64,000 bases of DNA from Obelidium mucronatum (Eukaryota > Chytridiomycota > Chytridiomycetes > Chytridiales > Chytriomycetaceae): the NCBI GenBank assembly GCA_025765595.1, contig JAIVFH010000003.1, positions 558,001 to 622,000 on the forward strand. The letters run 5' to 3'. The notes beneath the pieces are model-generated. The model was given only the letters and a program-made list of their open reading frames with translations, ran no database searches and was not told the DNA's origin. Below, piece after piece: positions 39,279 to 49,897 of this stretch; position 1 is the first letter of the stretch; every line of letters begins with the position of its first letter. The translations under genes and the position numbers were made by a program.

Positions 39279-40648
39279 ATGGCACAGCGCAAGCGTCGAA
39301 GCGGCAGCGCCGCATCGTCCGAGGCAGAGAGCTCCGAGGACGAGTTCGCCGACGCCACGCAGGAGCACCTCAACAAGCGGCGGCGCCAGGCGCAGGCGCA
39401 GGCGCACGGTGAGTTGAGTGGTGTTGGGTGTTGGCCCGGACGAAGCCGCACTAACGCGCCAACGCCAACGAACGCCAAGACGACGCCGCGGACGCCGCAG
39501 ACGCCAACTCGGACGCCGACGCCTCGGACGCCGACGGCGACGCCGACGCCGACGACGCCGCCGCCGACGCGCAGACGCTCGAGGAGAAGCGCCGCCTGCG
39601 CCGCGAGTACCGCGAGCTGCAGCAGACGATGGAAGCCAACAAGAGCGAGTGGGTCAAGCAGCACTCGACGGGTCTGCTCGACGCCGTGCGCCAGGCGAAC
39701 GCGCTGTTCGAGAACGTGTCCACCACCCAGGAAGCCTATCTGGACTCGCGTCTGCTGACGTCAGCTGCGCGCCTGTCCGTCGTCAAAGTCAACAACATGA
39801 AGCTGTCGGGCCGCTCGCTCGACATTGGCGACTTTCTGAGGCGCGTGCGTCGCGCCTTGAATCCCGCAAACAACGTCGATGACGACGAAACCGACGTTCT
39901 GGACTGGACCCGCCTGCATTCCGTGGCTGGAGTAACGGGCTTTGCTGTCCCTACTATCGACTTTATGTACGGTCCACTTGCCGTCGAACCAAAGGCCCGG
40001 AAAGAGGCAAAGCGCAACGTTGCTCGGATCAACAAGGATCTAAGTCAACTGCAGAAGCCCCAGCAGTTGAAAGAGTCGGATATCCAGAAACAAGAAAATG
40101 AGACTTCAAAAAGTGTTCAGAAGATTATGAAAGTGCTTCAAAAGAAGGGGCCCATCAACTTTTTCGAGTTTGTGATTAATCCTGGATCCTTTAGTCAGAG
40201 GTATCTTTACAGTTTCAATGATCGTAATGCGGAACTCCTTTAACTTTGTGTCTATTTTGGAAGTGTCGAAAACATATTCTATGTCAGTTTTCTTATTCGT
40301 GACGGACATGTGTCGATTGATATAGAAGACGGACAACCAGTTTTATGTTCGTAGTGCTCGGCAGCTATTTTTCCAACTAACGGCATATCAGGCCCAGTCA
40401 AACCATCAGATAGTGAGGGAGACGAAAGTGGAGCATCAAAGAAACAACAAAAACAACATATTGTTGAGCTGTCTTATGACTCTTGGAAGGTTTGTGACTT
40501 GCCACCTTTTGTTGAATTCACTTCATTGAATCCCATTTCTTAGGATATTATTGAAACATATGGGATATCAGAAACTGTAATCCCAACTCGGGCAAAGTCT
40601 GATGAACAGGCTGCTGGTCCCGCTGGGAAAGACAAGTGGTACGGATAG
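39279..40648 (+). CDS. NSE4: NSE4, kleisin subunit of the SMC5/6 complex
   Basis: Nse4 bridges the SMC5 and SMC6 heads in the nuclear genome-stability complex. Exon 1 (MAQRKRRSGSAASSEAESSE) is followed by an Ala/Asp-rich linker in a GC-rich block, then the Nse4 core: RREYRELQQTMEANKSEW, QANALFENVSTTQEAYLDSR, DWTRLHSVAGVTGFAVPTID, FMYGPLAVEPKARKEAKRNV, QENETSKSVQKIMKVLQKKG and INFFEFVINPGSFSQ. After introns come SVENIFYVSFLIRDGHVSID, QHIVELSYDSWKDIIETYGI and SETVIPTRAKS, which are the C-terminal winged-helix signatures. Length of about 370 residues is normal. Confidence 0.92.
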
Positions 40649-40808
40649 TAGAATACTGTTTATTTCATCTGTGTGCAAAATAAAGTTGGGAAGTTCTTTA
40701 AGTTTATTTATGTCAACCTGAGTTGAAGATGGGATAGTATGGCTTCAGCAAAGAAGGTGCTTCTTCAATTTTGTAATGACGCGATTTCCCCAAAGATTTT
40801 GAAATCAA

Positions 40809-42556
40809 ATGACATCTTCAAACGAGTCAACAACGGTTGTTGGTAAGCTTGCAACCTCCCACTGGATCCGATTTTATTGATTATGGCACTCCAGCGCTTG
40901 TGTTTTGTGTGCCTGCGCTAACTGCTGTTTCTTTTCACCAGTTCTGGGAGCCTCAGGTACAGATCTCGCATACTTGATACAAAGTAGATGGCATTGAGCG
41001 AATGAATTGTTTGCGGGGAGCCTTTGAGCGCTGGGTCGTTGTTGGTGCTTGGAGTCCGGAAAAACGTCATGAAGTCTTATCTTGGTGTAGTTTCTCCGTA
41101 TCAGATCACACCGCAATTGCACATCAACAAATGGATCTATCACTCGATCTATCAAAATCTGCGAATCGAACACTCTATGGATGGGAATCCAGAATCGGAT
41201 GCATTGCGCCAGTTTTTGATCTATTGGAGAGCTACTTCCGAAAAAGTCTTTACCACAACAGCATCTACACCACCCCACCTCATCCGTTTTTTATTTTATT
41301 TTCTAATCACTATGTTTCGATCTCTTTTTTTTTCTTATTTGTGTTTGTATTTAGGCGATCTGGCTTTCAAGAAAACATACCCAGCGCTATTCGGTCTCTT
41401 TGCAAACAACTTCCTTCCAGCAAATGTTCAAATCGTTGGATACGCTCGCAGCGCAATTGCACTTCCAGACTTCCGTGCTCGTGTCAGCTCCAAGATCAAA
41501 ACCACCAACACAGCAGCCCTTGAAAAGTTCCTCAGCGTGTGCACATATGTGAGCGGCAAGTACGATGATGCCGCGAGTTTCAAGAACTTGAATTCATTCT
41601 TGGAAGGAGTGGAGGCTGCTGGAAGCGTTTTCAAGACAAGAATTTTTTACATGGCTTTGCCTCCGAGTGTGTTTATTCCAGCCAGTCAAGGGTTGAAGGG
41701 GCACTGTTATGTTCAAGGGGGAAGCAATCGGTTGATTGTTGAGAAGCCTTTTGGTAAAGATTTGGCTAGTAGTCAAGAACTTGGAAAGGCGTTGGCTGCC
41801 AACTGGAAGGAAGAGGAGGTGGGCGGGTTTTTTTTCCCCCCTAATCTTTTTTTTTAACTGACCTGGTGGACCCATTTTTTTTTTCCTCGCTTCCTTCTCA
41901 GATCTACCGTATCGATCACTACTTGGGTAAAGAAATGGTCAAGTCTTTGATGGTTCTTCGTTTTGCAAACATCATGTTTGGCGCGATTTGGAACCGCAAC
42001 CACATCAACAATGTCCAAATTACATTCAAGGAAAAGTTTGGTACAGATGGTCGTGGTGGTTACTTTGACGAATTCGGTATCATTCGTGATGTAAGGGACA
42101 CCAAAAAAAAATTTTAAAGCAGCGAAATCTCTAAAACGGGAAACCCAAAAAAAATCCATCATTAGATTATGCAAAACCACTTGCTCCAAGTTCTGACCAT
42201 CTTGGCAATGGAAAAGCCAGTGACTTTGGACTCTGAAGACGTTCGTAATGAAAAGGTACAGATTTTTTTTTTAATTTGGTAATTTCGAATTTTTTTTTTT
42301 TGGATTGTTAACCTTTTTTTTTGTGGAATCTCAAGGTCAAGGTTCTTCGTGCAATTCAGCCACTTACTTTAGATGACACCATTTTGGGTCAGTACACTGC
42401 AAGTGCAGACAAGAAGGAACCTGGTTACTTGGATGACCCGACTGTTCCACACGGATCTGTGACTCCAACTTACGCTGCCGCTGTTTTCAAAATCCACAAT
42501 GAGCGTTGGGAAGGTGTTCCATTCATTCTCAAGTGTGGAAAAGGTGAGATTATCTC

Positions 42557-42607
<51 letters not shown>

Positions 42608-43184
42608 AAAAAAAAAAAACACCAGCTGTTTTCCGTTGTTGCTAAAATTCTCTGGTTTAGCTCTCGAGGAAAGCAAGGTTGAAATTCGTGTTCAATTCAA
42701 TGATGTTCCTGGTAACCTGTACCCAGGAATTGTAAGAAACGAGCTGGTTATCCGCTTGCAACCAAAGGAGGCTGTTTACTTCAAGGTATGGGATCGCAAA
42801 TAGTCCCCCCTTTCTTCTTTTTCTTCTGACTCGGTCTTGTTGCAGATGATGAACAAGGAGCCCGGATTGTCTACTGACTTACACGTTACTGAACTCGACT
42901 TGAGTTATGAAAAGCGTTACAAGGAAGCCAAGATTCCAGATGCTTATGAAGCTTTGATTTTGGATTGCTTCAAGAGCGACCACAGTAACTTTGTTCGTGA
43001 CGACGAGCTTGAACTTGCATGGAAGATTTTCACTCCTCTTTTGCACAAGATTGAAGGAGAGAAAATCCAACCAGATCTTTACCAGTATGGTACCAGAGGG
43101 CCAGCTAAGGCCCAGGAATTCATTGAGAGACATGGATTCCAGCGTGATGAGACTTACAAGTGGGTTCCAAGCACTCACCACTAA
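40809..43184 (+). CDS. ZWF1: Glucose-6-phosphate 1-dehydrogenase
   Basis: First, NADP-reducing step of the oxidative pentose phosphate pathway. The correct start is the ATG at 40809: [20 protein letters not shown] is formed by exon 1 (40809-40842), a 15-nt exon 2 (40942-40956) and exon 3 (from 41355). Later signatures: [20 protein letters not shown], the active site [80 protein letters not shown] and [20 protein letters not shown]. It ends VPSTHH. Around eight exons; length of about 500 is typical. One intron carries a poly(C)/poly(A) run. The upstream ATG at 40740 reads out of frame. Confidence 0.96.
42558..42619 (+). repeat. Poly(C)40-poly(A)22 homopolymer pair in a G6PD intron
   Basis: About 40 C followed directly by about 22 A, inside the intron that starts GTGAGATTATCTCT. 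The lengths may partly be sequencing or assembly artefact. Confidence 0.9.
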
Positions 43185-43340
43185 TTTGTTCGGGGGGGAG
43201 GGCTGTTTTTCGAATTTTTAATCATTTCTGCCACCGGGTGTGTGTTTTTGGTAGGGCGATAATAAATATGAGCTCTTTTTGCCACTTTTTTCGCAAAAAT
43301 ACTGCAGCAAAAATACCTCACTAATTCACAAAAATCAATA

Positions 43341-44343
43341 ATGAACAAAAGGGCAATTGTGACTGGACCCGCTGCTGAGCCTTTGCCCACCCCTCTTGCA
43401 TTTGTTATGGGTGACAGTAACGCTAGGGCCGCCGCTGTGTTATGCGGGACTCTCTGGGCAGTCTTCCTTTTGAGCACGGCAGTGGCTCCTTTGGTTCACC
43501 GAGCAACCCTGGCACGGCAGCCGACCAGGCACTCATCTCTAGCTATTCTAGTACACCGCCTGACTCTCAAGGAGATACAAGTGCTTGGTGTTGTAGTCTC
43601 TGGTGCAACCATGTTTCCAGCATTGGTCATTGGAACGTTGCTTGTTATCTTTTCGTTGAATACATCCCTGGATCCAGCCCTCTCCGACATTGGACTGCAG
43701 CGAATGGCAACATTAGCTGTACCACTCATGTCTTTCTCACTTGCGACTGCTCTTCGAAATTCGCCTCTGTCCTTTCTGGGAGTGTCTCCCGCTGCAGTCC
43801 TTCCCTGGCACCGCTGGTCCGGTGTCGCCTCTACAGTCATGCTTTTGATCCATGGAGTGAGCTACTGGTTCCAATGGGTCCACTTCAACTTCGTTCAAGG
43901 CAACTTGGGAATGGTGCGCAACCAATGGGGGATCGGTGGTTTAGCGTTACTCACACTCATGTTCCTTACATCCCTTCCTTGGATCCGTCGTAAATTCTAC
44001 TACATGTTTTATGCCATCCATGTCTTGGTGGTTCCTTGTCTACTGACAATGACATATCTGCACGCTCCAGCGGAGGCGCTTCCGTATTTATCGCCGCCGC
44101 TGGCTTTTTATGTTGTGGACAAGGCGTTGCGGTTGGTCAAGTCGGAAAGAAGGGTCAAGGTTTTGCAGTTGGCGGCCTTTTCGGATGCGCATGCTGATAC
44201 TTCTTTGATTACTGTTTGTGCTCCACCGCTTTGTAGTGAGAGTGGATTCAAGGCTGGTCAATATCTTTTCATTAATGTTCCAGAGGTATTCTTTTTTTTC
44301 TTTATCTTAAAATGGCTTTTATTCAAAGGTTTTTAATTATTGT

Positions 44344-44379
<36 letters not shown>

Positions 44380-45353
44380 TTAGCGCTACGCGATGGCATC
44401 CAGTGTCATTTGCAAGCAGGCCGATCCCCAACCATGGAGTTCCACAATCCCACCAACAGAACCAAGCTACTATTCTTCCATCCTCGGTCGCACCGGTTCC
44501 CCCAGCGTTACACTGTTGCCGGAAACCTGAATGCGGCGTTACAATTGTGCTCTCTGGGCCTGGTCCATTCTGCCGCTCTGTAAACGATGCAGTTACATCT
44601 CGTTTAATCAGTGCTTCCATTCCTCCTCTTCAAGTCCGTGTTGATGGGCCGTATGGTCACAGCGTCGTTGACAAGTACAAAAAGATTCTCCCGAATTTCA
44701 TTTACATTGCTGGTGGTATTGGAGTCACGCCCGTTTTGAGTATGTTGATGGATCGGAAGCACTTTCTGCTTTCCACCACCCTCTACAGCAGCAAGACTGA
44801 CGGTGCTGCAACCAAGACTGTTGGAGAAGGGAAATCTCGGTTGCTTGAGGAAGCGTGTGGGACTTTTATTTGGTCTGTTCGGCATTTGAAGGATGTGGAG
44901 TGGGCGTTGGATGAGCTTGTGGAACTTTCGAAAGGTGGGAGGTTAGGGTTCAGAATCATTATTCATGTAACACGGGAAGAGGCAAGTGAAATTTTGAGCT
45001 CCAAGGCGCAGTATTCTTCTGGTGAAGAGAGTGAAGAGGTTACTACTGCTGCTGGTGCTGTTGAGGATCGGTTGTTGGACACTCACTGCAACTGGATTGA
45101 TTCAAGAGACAAGACTTTGCGCACGTGCACGGTTGAGGATTTGTTGGACGGAAAGGTTGATGGCATTGTTGTTCAGTTTGGACGTCCTGATTTTGGACAA
45201 GTCTTGAAGAATTGTGTTGGTAATGATGTGGGGGACTGTGGGGTGGTGGTTTCTGGTCCAAGTGCGATGGTTGCTAGCGTCAAACGAGCGGCAGTTGAGG
45301 AGAGTGGTAGCTCGTGTCTCTTTCATGTGTTCGCTGAGAGTTTCTGTTTTTAA
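43341..45353 (+). CDS. Ferric reductase / NADPH oxidase-family membrane oxidoreductase
   Basis: Two exons (43341-44285 and 44379-45353) encode about 640 residues. The N-terminal part has about six to seven membrane spans with heme-ligand histidines in HRWSGVASTVMLLIHGVSYW and FYYMFYAIHVLVVPCLLTMT. The C-terminal half has the FAD-binding HPVSFAS motif, VRVDGPYGH, and the NADPH-binding YIAGGIGVTPVLSMLMD, ending HVFAESFCF as in FRE/NOX proteins. It moves electrons from NADPH through FAD and heme across the membrane to ferric iron or oxygen; the acceptor cannot be decided from sequence. No EF-hands are seen, so a NOX5-type enzyme is unlikely. The intron's acceptor follows a 27-A run instead of pyrimidines. 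Confidence 0.9.
44351..44377 (+). repeat. Poly(A)27 directly before a splice acceptor
   Basis: A run of A ends in AG, the acceptor for exon 2 of the ferric-reductase-like gene. Normally this position is pyrimidine-rich. Confidence 0.85.
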
Positions 45354-45403
45354 ATACGTTTTTTAGAATAAAGTAACAAAAAGAAAGTTCAAAAAGGTTC
45401 AAA

Positions 45404-46144
45404 ATGCTTGAACCCCCTCCTTACCTCCCATCGCGGCTGCAATTCAAACAGTCCACCTTGGATAGAACTTGTCTCATAGTTCCGGGGTCATCTGTTCCAA
45501 CATTCAACGTTTCTTTCGAGTCAAGTGAAGCCATTGAATCGGATTGGTCATCCCCTGGCCTCCATCACAAAACACCGAACTTCCAAGCATGCGCACCTGC
45601 AGTTACACTCACAGACTCTTCAGATGGTACTGATCTAGTGGTTATTACACCGACAGCAGCCGGGTTCTTGGTGAATGGAGATGAAACCCTATTTCAAATC
45701 CGGCGGACCAGGCAGGATCCCTACCTCTGCACCTTCACGCTTCCGTCGGGAGGTCGATATCAATGGCGTGCCACTCAGGAGCTCTCTTCAACAAAAGAGA
45801 CGACCGCCATTTCAATGACCTTGTCAATCGAATCAAAGATGATCGACAATGAGCAAAAACTGACAGTTCAGAGACGGCTGATGAAAGCACTCAATCCTGG
45901 GTTTGTTAGTGACTTTTCAAGTTTGGTTGGAGTCGCCAGATTCGAAACGGCGGCCATGACAAGGAATCCACTTGAGTTGAATGGAATCCTGAAACCATAC
46001 GGAAGCACAGAAGACGTGAACGAGTTGCCTTGGAAATCAAGAGAGGATTGTGCATTGATTGCAGCGAGCTTGATTGCTGCCTGTATGGCGTTAAAGTATG
46101 GAGCCTTGTTGCGGAGTTTCGCGCGTAGCCTCCCGATCAATTGA
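45404..46144 (+). CDS. Unrecognised protein with beta-rich core and C-terminal hydrophobic helix
   Basis: A single exon of 246 residues starting MLEPPPYLPSRLQFKQSTLD. The core, DLVVITPTAAGFLVNGDETL followed by FQIRRTRQDPYLCTFTLPSG and GRYQWRATQELSS, has the alternating pattern of a tubby-like or LURP-one-like beta barrel; this is only a fold guess. A hydrophobic helix (CALIAASLIAACMALKYGAL) sits near the C-terminus, so it may be tail-anchored. It starts 50 bp after the stop of the upstream oxidoreductase gene on the same strand. Confidence 0.5.
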   Translation: MLEPPPYLPSRLQFKQSTLDRTCLIVPGSSVPTFNVSFESSEAIESDWSSPGLHHKTPNFQACAPAVTLTDSSDGTDLVVITPTAAGFLVNGDETLFQIRRTRQDPYLCTFTLPSGGRYQWRATQELSSTKETTAISMTLSIESKMIDNEQKLTVQRRLMKALNPGFVSDFSSLVGVARFETAAMTRNPLELNGILKPYGSTEDVNELPWKSREDCALIAASLIAACMALKYGALLRSFARSLPIN

Positions 46145-46215
46145 TACCAATACCAGTATGTGCATTTTGAGTAATAAACATGTAGATATTTACTGATGCA
46201 TTCTGTTGCATAATA

Positions 46216-47836
46216 ATGTCTTCTCAACTTGCGCTCTTTACTGAGTTTGTGCTTGCACAGCGGCCCACAGCCAGCACTCGGCCCGCCGCGGCATCGAACC
46301 GCCCAGCGGCAGCAAACGATGGCTTTCTCGTCGAAGCGTACGCAATGGTAAAGTAGGCCGCTCGAGCCAGACGCCAAAAGCAAAACCAACGCATCGCAAA
46401 CCACGCAGGCAGACCAGCTCGCGCACGTCGCGTCGTTCCTCGACCGCATCCGGCCGCTGTTTCTCGATGCGCACCGCCACGCGCGGCGCCCGAGCCCCGC
46501 CGATGCCGCGGCGTTTGGCGAGGCGGACTGGGCGCTGTTTGGCTTCAGGCCCGAGCCGGGCGCCGCGGCGCTGTCGGGGCGCCAGCGCGAGGAAGTCAGC
46601 GCGCGCATCAAGCTGGTGCTTGAAGCCGGGCTGCAGAAGGTCAAGGCGCTCGAGAGAGGCAAGCATCGTCCCAAGGAAGGGTTAAGCTAACACACCGTGT
46701 CCCTATAGCCGCGGAAGTGAAGCCTGTGCTGCCGGAGCCAAGCAACTCTGGCTTCTTTGCTTCATTCCTGCCCCCCTCTGCTACTCATAGCTCAGATGCG
46801 CGTGCTCATCATCAGAAAGTCGTGGCAGAACATCGGAATTCGGTTGTGTGGCTACTTCAAAAGAAGCTGGTTAATGCATCAGATTCTTTTCGGAAGCTCC
46901 AAGAGCAGTGGCTCGAAATTCAAACGAGGCGAGATGACGGGTAGCTTGATTGAATATGACATTGATCTCCTCAACTCTTACATTGTTTCTTCAAGGTACC
47001 TCAACATTCCAAAGTCAAAAGTCACTCCAAATATATCATCATCTCATGCCGCTGATGCGTCTGCACCAAGTATCTTGTTTTCAGGCTTGTCAGGGACTGT
47101 AAATCGTGCTGCCAACTTGGCAACTACAATGGCACACTCCCAGTTAAAGTCTATTGTAAATGCCACAGCGAGCGTTTCATCTGCAGTATCTAAATCCCAG
47201 GACGTAAAAGCAACTCAACAATCAAGTGATGATGCTGAAGGATGGGATTTAGAAGACGATTTCGACGATCTTGATATCCAACCGCCGCTTGCAAAGGAAG
47301 TTGTCGATCCAACACTGGGAAGTGGATTACGACAACGGGGTAATTTGCAAGGAAAAGATGTCCAAGCCAGCAATAGCTGGGTTCCACATTCTGACCAAAA
47401 CAATGAGGACAAGGAAGCTCAAGAGTTTTTTGCAGGAATGTCTGCCGAAAAGAAATTGCTGCTCGAACGAGAAAATGAAGCATTATTGGAGCAGTTTGAA
47501 AGCGGATTGGACCAAATCAGGTAGCTTTCCTTGTTATTTTTGGGGGAACACCTTTTAACGTCCTTGTTCTTGTATTCTTTAAATCGTAGAACTGCAACTC
47601 AAACAATCCAAGAAATATCTAGCCTTCAAAGCCAGATGGCTCATCACCTCCAAGTTCAAGAAAAGACGATAGACAGCCTTCACGAAGATGCATGGCAGGC
47701 AACAGAACATATTGAAGCAGCGAATACATATCTAAATAACTCTAAAAAGTTGTTTTCTGAGTCGCGTTTGTGGTTGTTTGTGTTCTTCTTGGTTGCATCT
47801 TTGGCTCTTTTGTTTTTGGACTGGTACTATTCATAG
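46216..47836 (+). CDS. UFE1: Syntaxin-18 / Ufe1 Q-SNARE of the ER
   Basis: Mediates Golgi-to-ER vesicle fusion. Exons 46216-46347, 46409-46658, 46709-46940, 46996-47520 and 47590-47836. N-terminus MSSQLALFTEFVLAQR fits the start of the family, followed by GFLVEAYAMADQLAHVASFL and DRIRPLFLDAHRHARRPSP. The SNARE helix is LLERENEALLEQFESGLDQI, then TATQTIQEISSLQSQMAHHL and QEKTIDSLHEDAWQATEHIE, followed by a C-terminal anchor (LWLFVFFLVASLALLFLDWY). The second intron uses a GC donor (GAGAG|GCAAGC). Exons 1-2 are strongly GC-rich compared with the rest. Length of about 460 is a little long because of an acidic linker (WDLEDDFDDLD). Confidence 0.88.
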
Positions 47837-48167
47837 CCTTAGCAGTACCTTGGAAATAAACAAACTCTGACGTCTACCCTTGGTCCTTATTTTGGTTCAA
47901 CTTTGTACCTTTGTTCGGTCCAGCAACATCAACAACGGATTGTAGATGACAAGTTGGGAGAGTTGAATGATCTGCCGGAGAAAACAACAAACATTAAGAG
48001 TAATCGGGATGAATTGGTGTGTATCAGTGATGTTTTGGAGACCGCACACAACGTCGCCTCATCAAAGACACAGCAGCTGCTGTGCGACGTTTCAGCTGAA
48101 TAAACTTGTCGACGAATAGTCGTCAAATGAATAAAGAGTCGTGCTCAATGATAGTATTTACTTGGAT
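47837..48167. other. Tail-to-tail spacer with an ATG-less open frame
   Basis: Between the stops of UFE1 (+) and the ZIP gene (-). It contains AATAAA at about 47855, 48099 and 48129. A 60-codon open frame without Met (about 47924-48103, plus strand: QQHQQRIVDDKLGELNDLPE onward) follows an AG in a T-rich context, but no upstream exon is evident. I do not call it a gene. Confidence 0.3.
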
Positions 48168-49793
48168 TCAGTGGGAATGTTCCACCATCATAAAGTAAGG
48201 CAAAAACATCCCCAAAACAAGAGCAATAGTTTGCCCCCGCGAAAGTTTCCCCTCTTCATTGTAAATCTCTGGAAGGACGTGAACTGTTGCTGCATACAAG
48301 AATGTGCCCGCAGAAAACAGAAGAGCTGATCCAGTGTATATTCTCATGGCATTCGCATCTTCAAACCCAAGCTGAATCAGAATACAATATGTCAATATGG
48401 CTCCAATGGGTGCTGCAATGGAAAACAAGAACAATTGTGACCGAATTCGAGCTCTCGTTGAAATCCCACCTCGAGGATCAAGAGTTTTGAGAAGATGGGT
48501 TGATAATCCAAAGGCACTTGGAGCCTTGTGGAGCATAATAGCCAAGAATACAATAAAACCCAAGCTACTAGCGTCTAAAGAACGATTCAGATTACAGTGC
48601 TTTTGAGCCCAACTTCAACAATGACCTCCCTACCAGATGATAGAGCAGCGCCCAACGCAATACCATCTGCTGCAGCATGAACTACAAGCCCCAATGTCGC
48701 CGACGAAGTTCCAGCCAACCGAATTCCGTCCGATCCACTTGAAGATCCTGACTGAGACCCCATCAGTTCACCCTTTTCTTCCGCGGCTCCTCCGCAATTC
48801 GAATGATGGTGAGGTAGCTCTGCAGAATTTTTTCGGGTTGATGATTGCGAATGTGTTTGGGTTGAATGGTTGTGTCCATGGCCACCGATGCCCAACTGAT
48901 CAATCAGCAGCATTAAAAGAAATCCAAGTGCCAACGATGGTCCAATATACTTTTGAGGCTCATAATGGGCATGGCTCTCTTCGTTGTGATGTTGATGGCC
49001 GTGTGACGCCGAATGATCATCTTTTTCAACAACAGCAACATTATCGCCCGCGTCCTTATCCACAGATCTACGTTTTTTGCTATTGGTATCATTGGTACTC
49101 GGACTATGGATTCCTTGCTTCCCATATGTGTCTGTAGGTGGGGGTTGAATGGGTTTTGGCGCATCTTTGTTGGGCTCTGCAATCGACCCACTGTTGCTGC
49201 GGTCTCCATTCGTTGTCGGCAGTGGAATGACATGTTTTTCATTGTCAGTCGACTTTCCCGCAGTGCCACTTTGGTTGTCGATTGGTACAGGCGTATTAAT
49301 CCCTTTCGCTTTCGTTGATTCACCTTCTCCTCCTCCTCCTGATATCTGCTTCACTACTTCCCGAATCACTTCGTCTTCTTCAAGGTCGATATCAACTTCA
49401 ACGTCTTTGTTGTTTCCATTTGAATTGCTGTTGCTGGTATCCCATGATTTGATCTGTGGCACATTATTACTTGACGACGATGACACAGTTGAAACATGAT
49501 GCTCTGTATGATGTGGTGCCTTTTGTGCTGCAGAGGCAGAATACAAGGTTTCAACTCCCTACACATACACAAAATCAATCTCATATGCCATTGGTGGTGG
49601 ACGCAACAGTACTCACTTCAGGTAATATAACACTAAATGCAGTTCCGAGAAGTAGACCGGATCCAAACGTTGATACAAGCACTAGGCGCGACTCAGAGAA
49701 GGCAAACGCCAGGGGGATTGACCCAGCAAGAAAGGCACCACTGAACATTGCGGCACACCTAAAAAATAGCGACCACACGCACCCACGCATCAT
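48168..49793 (-). CDS. ZIP-family zinc transporter, ZIP9/SLC39A9-like
   Basis: Moves Zn2+ into the cytosol from secretory compartments or outside. Exons 49793-49617, 49558-48634 and 48574-48168. The N-terminal span [20 protein letters not shown] and the segment [20 protein letters not shown] match ZIP9. A long His/Asp/Ser-rich loop ([33 protein letters not shown]) precedes the metal-site helices [17 protein letters not shown] and [20 protein letters not shown], followed by three more spans, ending MMVEHSH. The join at SS|D (phase 1) removes an in-frame stop. Length of about 500 exceeds mammalian ZIP9 because of the loop. Start chosen as [19 protein letters not shown]; divergent from PGAP1 by 104 bp. 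Confidence 0.9.
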
Positions 49794-49897
49794 TAGTGAA
49801 CATGCGAAACCGATGAAAAGGATTGGACGCACAGGCCAAGAAGATACACGAAAGGGCCCATCTGTGTTTTTTTTTTATGAAATAAAGTTTTCATGGG

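Noticed and set aside
40740..40845. ATG at 40740 as the G6PD start (MASAKKVLLQF...)
   Set aside because: That frame cannot join the TTCTGGGAGCCTCAG exon to give the Rossmann motif; the ATG at 40809 does so exactly.
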